A stretch of 64,000 bases of DNA from Halotia branconii CENA392 (GTDB taxonomy: Bacteria > Cyanobacteriota > Cyanobacteriia > Cyanobacteriales > Nostocaceae). Made by a program: the position numbers and the translations under genes. Position 1 is the first letter of the stretch, and the number at the start of each line of letters is the position of its first letter. The notes below the pieces were generated by a model, which saw only the letters and a program-made list of their open reading frames with translations, did not search any database and was not told where the DNA came from. Shown here piece by piece: positions 55,379-62,668 of the stretch. Location of the stretch: NCBI RefSeq assembly GCF_029953635.1, contig NZ_CP124543.1, forward strand, positions 2,831,455 through 2,895,454. The letters run 5' to 3'.

Positions 55379-55515
55379 GGGCTAGGGGCTAGGAACTAGG
55401 GACTAGAGATTAGAAAGCAGAGGGGCAGTGAACAATGAACAGTTAACAATTAACAATGAAAACTGATAACTGTCTATTCCCCATGCCCCATGCCCCATGC
55501 CCCATGCCCAATACA
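55374..55515. repeat. STRR block between psiE-like gene and flv2
   Basis: Units of ggggcta/gggacta, then aacagttaacaatt, then gccccat units (four in tandem) fill the gap, overlapping the last bases of the upstream gene. Confidence 0.8.
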
Positions 55516-55530
55516 TAAATAGAGGTTACT

Positions 55531-57267
55531 ATGTCTACTAATACTTTAACTACCAATCGTCAAAGAGATGTCCAGGTTGCTGAAATTGGTAGAGATACAT
55601 TAATTCTGCGATCGCGGACTTGGGAGCGACTAAAATTTGAGGTGGAGTATTCCCGTCAAAAGGGAACTACAGCCAATTCTTATCTGATTCAAGCTGATAA
55701 CAAAGCTTTAATTGACCCCCCTGGTGAATCTTTTACGGAAATTTATCTCCAGGAACTAGCACAACATCTGGATTTCTCCACCTTAGATTACATTGTTCTC
55801 GGTCATGTCAACCCCAATCGGAGAGCGACTTTGCAAGTATTGCTCTCTCAAGTTCCGCAAGTTACCTTAATTTGTTCTCGCCCTGCGGCTAATGCGCTGA
55901 AAACTGCTTTTCCTGAATGGGAGTCACGTATTCAAGCTGTGCGCTCAGAGGATACTTTAGATTTAGGACAAGGGCATCATTTAACATTTGTGAATGTACC
56001 TACTCCCCGTTGGCCAGATGGACTTTGTACTTATGATTTTGCGACAAAGATTCTCTATACAGATAAATTTTTGGGCGCTCATATTTGCGAAGATACTCTG
56101 TTTGATGAAGACTGGAAAAGATTAGATGCAGAACGTCGTTACTATTTTGACTGTCTCCATGCGTCCCAAGCCAAACAAGTCGAAGTTGCCTTAGATAAGT
56201 TTTCGGTTTTCCCAGCAAAATTTTATGCCCCTGGACATGGGCCAGTTGTGCGTTATAGCCTCAGCCGATTTACTTATGATTACCGTCAATGGTGTCAAGG
56301 GCAAAAATCTCAAGAGTTAAGTGTGGCGTTGCTTTATGCTTCTGCTTATGGGAATACAGCAGTTTTGGCAAATGCGATCGCTCAAGGTTTAATTGAAAAT
56401 AAAGTCAATGTCGTATCCATTAACTGTGAATTAGCAGATACTGCCGAAATTACCCGCATTGTAGAAGCAAGCGATGGATTGATTATTGGTTCACCCACTT
56501 TAGGCGGACATGCACCTACTCAAATTCAAACTGCTTTAGGAATTATTATTTCCACAGCCGCTAAAACCAAATTAGCAGGGGTGTTTGGTTCCTACGGCTG
56601 GAGTGGAGAAGCCATTGATTTGCTAGAAAACAAGCTCAAAGATGCCAACTATCGTTTAGGATTTGAATCAATTCGAGTTCGTTTTACTCCTACACATGAA
56701 ATTCTGCAACAATGTCAACAAGCAGGTGCAGAATTTGCTCAAAACTTGAAGAAAACCAAAAAACTAAGAACTCCGCGCCAAGTTGTTACAGAAACCCATG
56801 TAGATCGTACCGAACAAGCAGTAGGGCGGATTATTGGTTCCTTATGTGTAGTGACAACTCGCGATCGAGACACCCACAAAGGCGTTTTAACTTCTTGGGT
56901 ATCTCAAGCCACCTTTAACCCTCCAGGAATCATGATTGCGATCGCTGATGAACAGAACGCAGATTTAATGCGTCATCCCGGCGATCAATTTGTGCTGAAT
57001 ATTCTCAAAGAAGGTAGAAATGTCCGCCGTTATTTTTCTCGTCAAAGTACTTTAGGAGATAATCCATTTATTAATCTTTCTACCAAAACCGCTGTTAATA
57101 ATTGTCTGATTTTGACTGAGGCATTGTCCTATTTAGAATGCACAGTAAAAAATCAAATCAAATGCGGTGACAGATGGTTAATTTATGCCGTAGTTGATAA
57201 CGGTGAAGTCTTAGAAAATGAAGGTTTAGCCGCCCTCGAACACCGGAAATCCGGCAGCTATTTTTGA
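55531..57267 (+). CDS. flv2: flavodiiron protein lacking canonical ligands (Flv2 type)
   Basis: A 578-residue class C flavodiiron protein with the same three domains as the gene at 52968. The diiron site is degenerate: HVNPNRR (H92, N94, N96, R97) replaces HTEPDHS, R160 replaces the histidine of HWPD, and K179 replaces the bridging aspartate. Only H92 and H236 remain. This is the known Flv1/Flv2 pattern and, placed after flv4 and the Sll0218-like gene, indicates Flv2. It probably acts as heterodimer partner of Flv4, with the flavin domains intact. SD gaggt lies 4 nt before the ATG. Confidence 0.87.
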   Translation: MSTNTLTTNRQRDVQVAEIGRDTLILRSRTWERLKFEVEYSRQKGTTANSYLIQADNKALIDPPGESFTEIYLQELAQHLDFSTLDYIVLGHVNPNRRATLQVLLSQVPQVTLICSRPAANALKTAFPEWESRIQAVRSEDTLDLGQGHHLTFVNVPTPRWPDGLCTYDFATKILYTDKFLGAHICEDTLFDEDWKRLDAERRYYFDCLHASQAKQVEVALDKFSVFPAKFYAPGHGPVVRYSLSRFTYDYRQWCQGQKSQELSVALLYASAYGNTAVLANAIAQGLIENKVNVVSINCELADTAEITRIVEASDGLIIGSPTLGGHAPTQIQTALGIIISTAAKTKLAGVFGSYGWSGEAIDLLENKLKDANYRLGFESIRVRFTPTHEILQQCQQAGAEFAQNLKKTKKLRTPRQVVTETHVDRTEQAVGRIIGSLCVVTTRDRDTHKGVLTSWVSQATFNPPGIMIAIADEQNADLMRHPGDQFVLNILKEGRNVRRYFSRQSTLGDNPFINLSTKTAVNNCLILTEALSYLECTVKNQIKCGDRWLIYAVVDNGEVLENEGLAALEHRKSGSYF

Positions 57268-57348
57268 TAGGGCATGGGGCATGGGGCATAATTACTCATC
57301 TCCTCATTTTTTACAATTTTCTAACCAAATTATCAATACCAAATTACT

Positions 57349-59352
57349 ATGTCTACATTTGTTGCTGTCGATCAAATTGAAAAGGTTTTTAACTTAACAG
57401 GTGGTGGTCAATATATCGCCCTAAAAGGAATTGATCTACAAATTAAAAAAGGCGAATTTGTTTCACTAATTGGTCACTCTGGTTGCGGTAAATCTACTTT
57501 ATTAAATATGATTGCAGGTCTAGATTTACCAACAGAAGGTATTGTCACCTTAGAAGGACAAAGAATCATCAAACCAGGTCCCGATAGGATGGTAGTGTTT
57601 CAAAATTATTCACTATTACCTTGGCGGACAGTTAGAGAAAACATTGCTTTGGCTGTAGATTCAGCCATGAAAGGTTTACCTGCCGCTGAACGTAAAGCCA
57701 TTGTCGATAAACATATAGATATGGTGGGTTTGCGTCCCCATGCTGACAAACAGCCGGGAATGTTATCAGGTGGACAAAAACAGCGAGTTGCGATCGCTCG
57801 TGCTTTAGCGATTCGTCCCAAGTTACTATTATTAGATGAACCATTTGGGGCGTTGGATGCACTCACACGCGGTAATTTGCAAGAACAGCTCATGCAAATC
57901 TGCGAAGAAAACCAAGTTACCGCCGTTATGGTGACACACGATGTAGACGAAGCGGTGCTGTTATCTGACAGAATCGTCATGCTAACCAACGGCCCAGAAT
58001 CTAAAATTGGTGACATTCTCGAAGTCGATATTCCCAGACCCCGTAAGCGCATGGAAGTTGTAGAACATCCCAGCTACTACAGCTTGCGGAGTGAGATGAT
58101 TTACTTTCTCAACCAACAAAAACGGATTAAGAAAATTCGGGCGCGGAAAACCGCCGATATTGCCCGTCATGGCTTAGAAAAAATTAACTTAGAAATTGGC
58201 TTTTTACCCCTTACAGCTTGCGCCCCCCTAGCCATCGCTAAAGAAAAAGGCTTCTTTACCAAACATGGTTTAGATGAAGTTAACTTAGTCCGTGAGAGTA
58301 GCTGGCGGGGTATAGAAGATGGCATCACTAATGGTTATTTAGATGCGGCTCAAATGCCTTCCGGGATGCCAATGTGGCTGACTTTGGGAGGACATAATAA
58401 CCAACCTTTGCCAGTTGTCACCGCCTTGACTATGACTCGCAACGGTAACGCCATCACCTTAGCCAAACGTTTTTACGACCAAGGCGTACAAACATTATCA
58501 GACTTCAGAAATTATCTACTGCGTACACGCGACCAACGGCACATAATGGGGGTAGTGCATCCCGCATCTATGCACAATTTGCTACTGCGTTACTGGCTAG
58601 CCGCCGGCGGAATTGACCCCGATGGCGATGTGGACATGAAGACGATTCCTCCAGCGCAGATGGTAGCCGACTTGCAAAATGGCAGTATTGATGGTTACTG
58701 TGTCGGTGAACCGTGGAACTATCGCGCCGCCGTTGAAGGTGTTGGCTTTACCATCGCCACCGACTTAGAAGTTTGGCTAGGACATCCCGGTAAAGTTTTG
58801 GGTGTGCGAGAAGATTGGGCGCAGAGATATCCTAATACCCACATTGCCTTAACTAAAGCATTGTTAGAAGCTTGCCAATACTGTGCTAATCCCGAAAATA
58901 CCCTAGAAATTCGGCAAATTTTAGCAGGACGAGAATATGTCAGCACAGATGTAGAATACATCCAACTCGAAGACCCCAATAGTTTAGTTTGTGACTTAGA
59001 CCATCCACTGCGAGATTACGCCCATCACCAGTTTTATTCTGAGTCTGCCATTAATCGCCCCAGCCGCACCGAACAAATTTGGATCATGAGTCAATTGGCA
59101 CGTTGGGGTGATACTCCCTTCCCTAGAAACTGGGTAGAAGTTGTCGAAAGAGTCAGCCAAGTACGTGTTTTCAGCACCGCCGCCCGTGAACTAGGTTTAG
59201 ATATCAGCTACACTCGCCAACCCATTCAGCTATTTGATGGTACACCCTTTAACGCCGATGACCCCATAGCCTATCTCAATAGTTTAGATATTAAACGCGA
59301 CTTCTCCATTGCCGAAGTCATCCTCGATGCGCCAAGAAAAAAAGTTGCGTAA
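57349..59352 (+). CDS. cmpC: bicarbonate ABC transporter ATPase fused to binding-protein domain
   Basis: A 667-residue fusion. The N-terminal ABC ATPase (about 1-255) has Walker A GHSGCGKST, the signature LSGGQKQRVAIARAL and Walker B LLLLDEPFGALD. The C-terminal domain (about 275-660) resembles CmpA/Nrt[35 protein letters not shown] and YCVGEPWNYRAA. In NrtC/CmpC this domain acts as a regulatory sensor on the cytoplasmic side. Full length is typical of the family. It lies 81 bp after flv2, so the transporter's ATPase is separated from cmpB by three genes. Confidence 0.9.
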   Translation: MSTFVAVDQIEKVFNLTGGGQYIALKGIDLQIKKGEFVSLIGHSGCGKSTLLNMIAGLDLPTEGIVTLEGQRIIKPGPDRMVVFQNYSLLPWRTVRENIALAVDSAMKGLPAAERKAIVDKHIDMVGLRPHADKQPGMLSGGQKQRVAIARALAIRPKLLLLDEPFGALDALTRGNLQEQLMQICEENQVTAVMVTHDVDEAVLLSDRIVMLTNGPESKIGDILEVDIPRPRKRMEVVEHPSYYSLRSEMIYFLNQQKRIKKIRARKTADIARHGLEKINLEIGFLPLTACAPLAIAKEKGFFTKHGLDEVNLVRESSWRGIEDGITNGYLDAAQMPSGMPMWLTLGGHNNQPLPVVTALTMTRNGNAITLAKRFYDQGVQTLSDFRNYLLRTRDQRHIMGVVHPASMHNLLLRYWLAAGGIDPDGDVDMKTIPPAQMVADLQNGSIDGYCVGEPWNYRAAVEGVGFTIATDLEVWLGHPGKVLGVREDWAQRYPNTHIALTKALLEACQYCANPENTLEIRQILAGREYVSTDVEYIQLEDPNSLVCDLDHPLRDYAHHQFYSESAINRPSRTEQIWIMSQLARWGDTPFPRNWVEVVERVSQVRVFSTAARELGLDISYTRQPIQLFDGTPFNADDPIAYLNSLDIKRDFSIAEVILDAPRKKVA

Positions 59353-59453
59353 TCAAAAAAGAAGCAGGGGGCAGGGAGCAGGGAGCAGGGGCGAAATACC
59401 AATCCCCAATCCCCAGTCCCCAATCCCCAATCCCTTACTATAATTAAATCCCC

Positions 59454-60308
59454 ATGCAAAACCGCAACTCAACAATTACCGACATCGCCAGAAACCCGCT
59501 AGCAAATGCAAGCAGCGGCAGACCTTTTCTAGAAATTCAAGACGTTACCAAAGTCTACCCAACAAAGAAAGGCCCCTTCACCGTACTAGACGGCGTTAAC
59601 CTCAACGTAGAACAAGGTGAATTTATTTGTGTCATTGGTCACTCTGGTTGTGGCAAATCAACCCTGCTAAACATGGTGTCAGGTTTTAACTTTCCCACCT
59701 CCGGGCAAGTATTACTCGAAGGTCAACCCATCACCAAGCCAGGCCCAGACAGGATGGTTGTTTTTCAAAACTATGCCCTGCTTCCTTGGCGGACTGCTTT
59801 TGAAAATATCTACTTAGCTGTTAACTCCGTTTACCCTAATAAAATGGAAGCAGAGAAAAGGTCGATTGTCCGCGAACATTTGGCAATGGTAGGACTAGCT
59901 GACGCGATGGAAAAGAAACCCATGCAAATGTCTGGTGGGATGAGACAGCGAGTTTCTATTGCCCGTGCGTTGGCAATTCGTCCTAAGGTCTTAATTTTAG
60001 ATGAACCTTTTGGGGCGTTAGATGCAATTACCAAAGAAGAATTACAAGAAGAACTGCTAAAAATTTGGAACGAAAACCGCTGTACAGTGCTGATGATTAC
60101 CCACGACATCGATGAGGCGCTATTTTTAGCCGACAAATTAGTAATGATGACCAACGGCCCCCACGCTAAAATCGGCGAAGTCATGGAAATTCCTTTTTCT
60201 CGTCCACGCGATCGCGCCCGGATCATGGAAGATCCACAATACTATAAACTGCGTAATTATGCCTTAGATTTTCTCTTTAACCGCTTTGCCCATGATGATG
60301 TTGGTTAA
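59454..60308 (+). CDS. cmpD: bicarbonate ABC transporter ATPase
   Basis: A 284-residue single-domain ABC ATPase with Walker A GHSGCGKST, signature MSGGMRQRVSIARAL and Walker B LILDEPFGALD. It is clearly paralogous to the first 260 residues of CmpC. It partners CmpC in driving HCO3- uptake through CmpB. NrtD of nitrate transporters is the close alternative. It is the last gene of the cluster, 101 bp after cmpC. The gap contains ggagcaggg and caatcccc heptamers. Confidence 0.88.
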   Translation: MQNRNSTITDIARNPLANASSGRPFLEIQDVTKVYPTKKGPFTVLDGVNLNVEQGEFICVIGHSGCGKSTLLNMVSGFNFPTSGQVLLEGQPITKPGPDRMVVFQNYALLPWRTAFENIYLAVNSVYPNKMEAEKRSIVREHLAMVGLADAMEKKPMQMSGGMRQRVSIARALAIRPKVLILDEPFGALDAITKEELQEELLKIWNENRCTVLMITHDIDEALFLADKLVMMTNGPHAKIGEVMEIPFSRPRDRARIMEDPQYYKLRNYALDFLFNRFAHDDVG

Positions 60309-60345
60309 TGGGGCATGGGGCATGGGGTATGGGGCATAGGTTAAT
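60309..60345. repeat. STRR: gggcatg units after cmpD
   Basis: Four tandem ggggcat/ggggtat units lie directly after the cmpD stop. They are the same unit as in the flv4-psiE and flv2-cmpC gaps. Confidence 0.8.
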
Positions 60346-60456
60346 GTCTTCCATCCCCCCTTCCTTATGCCTACGGTGTACATACAAGTCATCTAAAACT
60401 GCCCCATTAACTAACAATGGGATTGTATCGACTGACAATACCAATGTCTCGACTAA

Positions 60457-60717
60457 TACCGTTTCTTTGTGAAGCTGCGCTAAACTCTCTTAAACTCTTA
60501 TCTTGGCGTACTTGGCGTACTTGGCGGTTCGTTTTTGATTTCTTAGAGTACTACAAGTAAAAAAATGCCCAATTGTCATTGCGAGCGAAGCGAAGCAATC
60601 GCAAAGACTGGGATTGCTTCGCTTCGCTCGCAATGACGGGTTTCGGATCATTTATTTTTTGGAACACTCTTATACTAAGTCTGAGATAATTGGGCGCATC
60701 TTCATACAGAATTGGTA
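60457..60717. mobile_element. 261-bp MITE with TAA target duplication
   Basis: The ends taccgtttc (60457-60465) and gaattggta (60709-60717) are inverted repeats matching 7 of 9 positions. They are flanked by taa on both sides (60454-60456 and 60718-60720). Removing the element and one taa restores a perfect 21-bp repeat junction (cgac-taa-caat), so the insertion site is unambiguous. The interior has lines of cttggcgtacttggcgg repeat and a long palindrome, but no ORF. Confidence 0.8.
60575..60637. repeat. 26-bp-stem palindrome
   Basis: Perfect 26-bp arms (60575-60600 and 60612-60637) around an 11-nt loop. The arms contain gcgagcgaagcgaagcaatc. It is nested in the MITE and is of a known, widely dispersed Nostocales/bacterial repeat type. 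Confidence 0.85.
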
Positions 60718-61154
60718 TAACAATGGGATTGTATTGACTGACAGTACCGATGTCTCGACTAACAATGCGATTGTATCGACTGACAATACAAATGTCTCGA
60801 CTAACAATGCGATTGTATCGACTAACAATACCAATGTCTCGACTAACAATGGGATTGTATCGACTAACAATACCAATGTCTCGACTAACAATACCAATGT
60901 CTCGACTAACAATGCGATTGTACTGGCCTGCAAAAATTAACCCACCTGACGTTACACAGCAACTCTAAAAGACTTGTGTGTACACGGTAGCTTCCTTATG
61001 CAGGGCTGTTTCATAGAAAGCGGCGAGAAACTTCATTCCTGTATGGGTGGTTAAATCAGTTATCAGTTAACGGTAAACAGTGATAATTGATAACTTCTTC
61101 CCAATGCCCCATACTTCGGCTACGCTCAGTACAAGTGCCCTATTCCCTATGCCC

Positions 61155-61186
61155 AAAAACTCCACCCACTAGTGGGTGGAGTTTTT
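61155..61186. terminator. bidirectional terminator between cmpD side and cupA
   Basis: A perfect 32-bp palindrome with 16-bp arms (aaaaactccacccact and its complement). It carries A/T runs at both ends, so it terminates in either direction. Its right edge coincides with the last base of the cupA stop codon. Confidence 0.85.
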
Positions 61187-62499
61187 TATCTATAATCTTG
61201 ACTTTGAATATCTCGCAGGCGGGCAGCATCACGCATCCCATAATCAGCACGAGTAAAGCGATTTAGCTGAGACTCATAGAACTCTCGATTAGCTTGTAAA
61301 TGCTGCGGATCTTCATCATCTAAAGGATGTAAAAGTACAGTTCTTAAAGCTTGAATGACAGCAGAAGTAACATTGTACATTGACCGTTGGAAACTAACAC
61401 CCAACTGAATCAACATATCATCTTGACCACGACAATGTTTGCTGTAGTAATCAACAAGATATTGAGGCAAAAAATGCAGCATATCTTGCATTAATAATGT
61501 GGGTGGAATACCAGCCGTACCTACGGGAAACACATCAGCATAAAGAATGCCATAGTGGAAGTCTTTTTGATCTACAGGTACTTGACTTGCTTGAGCATTA
61601 TAAGACTTTGTACCTCTAAAGGGAGCAGTACGGTAAAAAACTGCTTCTACATAAGGTAAAGCTGCTTCGTGTAGCCAAGTAAAACCTTTGGATTTGGGAA
61701 CGATTTCGTAGCATTCCCCACGAATATAAACATGATGGTAAATTGGACGTTCTGCAACTGCAAATATACCATTAACTAAAAAATTCATGGCATCTGGGAC
61801 ACCTTTGAATCCACCTTCATCATAGATATCCGACATTTCAAAGAACACGGGAGCCATGACTTCCCAGAATAAGCCGAGATTAGAGTAATAAGACATCTGG
61901 CGGCACTGTTCTAAAAACATGTCTGGGAACAGTTGATAAAGTCCCAACATTAATGGATTGCCTCTAAAGTAAGCTTTGATTGCTCTATCAGCATTGGCTT
62001 TATATTCTTCAGTGTCTAAGTAAGGGTCAAATTTCCCACCCATACCTCTATGCCAAAGCATTGCTCGCATACAAGCTTCGGCAAATTCCATATTAATGCG
62101 ATCGTGAAACCAGTGATGTAATAATTTGGGCATTTTGAAGGTTTCACCTTTCTTCATAAATGCCAAAAGTTCGGGGTGGGCTGTTGCTTGACCACGCCAA
62201 ACTCGTAAATCAGCATCATCGCCAGCATAATGATTATGGCGATTTAAATACTCTTGGGGTAAGAAGTATTTAAAGAAGGGAAAAGGATCTAAAAATACTT
62301 GTTCGGCAATATAAAGTAAGTCGCGCCAGTAAAAATCCATCGGCACAGCATAGGCTTTATATAAACCGATGATTTGCATCAGGTTTTCTGGAGTATCGGG
62401 TAACATTGAACCACCTGCTTCGAGGCGATGAATAACTTCGGCAAATTCATGCTCGGAAGGTGGTAGCTTTGTATCAGCTTTTTCTGGAGTTTGTACCAT
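61186..62499 (-). CDS. cupA: CO2 hydration protein of NDH-1MS (CupA/ChpY)
   Basis: A 437-residue member of the ChpX/ChpY (Cup) family. Such proteins bind the cytoplasmic side of specialised NDH-1 complexes and convert CO2 to HCO3- using photosynthetic redox energy. The family-wide pattern includes MPDFYWRDLLYIAEQVF-like, WLHEAALPYVEAVFYRTAPFRGTKSYNAQ and YADVFPVGTAGIPPTLLMQDMLHFLPQYL blocks. Adjacency to ndhD, in the order ndhD then cup, indicates the low-CO2-inducible CupA (with NdhF3/NdhD3) rather than constitutive CupB. It is preceded by 169 bp containing caaaggcg and agcaacgcc repeats. Confidence 0.88.
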   Translation of the reverse strand: MVQTPEKADTKLPPSEHEFAEVIHRLEAGGSMLPDTPENLMQIIGLYKAYAVPMDFYWRDLLYIAEQVFLDPFPFFKYFLPQEYLNRHNHYAGDDADLRVWRGQATAHPELLAFMKKGETFKMPKLLHHWFHDRINMEFAEACMRAMLWHRGMGGKFDPYLDTEEYKANADRAIKAYFRGNPLMLGLYQLFPDMFLEQCRQMSYYSNLGLFWEVMAPVFFEMSDIYDEGGFKGVPDAMNFLVNGIFAVAERPIYHHVYIRGECYEIVPKSKGFTWLHEAALPYVEAVFYRTAPFRGTKSYNAQASQVPVDQKDFHYGILYADVFPVGTAGIPPTLLMQDMLHFLPQYLVDYYSKHCRGQDDMLIQLGVSFQRSMYNVTSAVIQALRTVLLHPLDDEDPQHLQANREFYESQLNRFTRADYGMRDAARLRDIQSQDYR

Positions 62500-62668
62500 T
62501 TTGATTCCTTAAGATTTTTTATTTCACGCAAAGGCGCAAAGGCGCAAAGGTTAAGAGTTTTTTATTTTGAATTTTTCAAGTTCATACCTCGATTCAGCAA
62601 CGCCAGATTTTTAAATTTCAGTACATAAAATTTCGGCGTTACTGATTGGTTTAGCAACGCCAGAAATA

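Larger units (their letters stand above)
60413..60928. repeat. 21-bp minisatellite, split by a MITE
   Basis: Two 21-bp units at 60413-60454 and about ten at 60719-60928. Units begin aacaat or gacaat and end in cgact; two sub-types (one with gattgta, one with aatgtct) roughly alternate. The array is open in both plus frames 2 and 3 and on the minus strand, as any 21-bp period without stops would be, so it is not evidence of a protein. The two parts are separated by the 261-bp element described next. Confidence 0.9.

Noticed and set aside
50382-60308. Nitrate transporter nrtABCD
   Set aside because: The binding protein has the CmpA-like NQDFWIRYW and STGDPWP blocks, no nitrate or nitrite reductase gene is adjacent, and the intervening genes belong to the low-CO2 flavodiiron operon.
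60719-60928. CRISPR array
   Set aside because: Units are contiguous 21-bp tandem copies without unique spacers, and no cas genes are nearby.
60614-60940. Plus-strand 108-codon frame with STNN heptapeptide repeats, and the minus-strand Leu/Val heptad frame over the same DNA
   Set aside because: The 21-bp period without stops keeps several frames open at once. The plus frame starts inside the MITE palindrome, and no SD or conserved domain is present.
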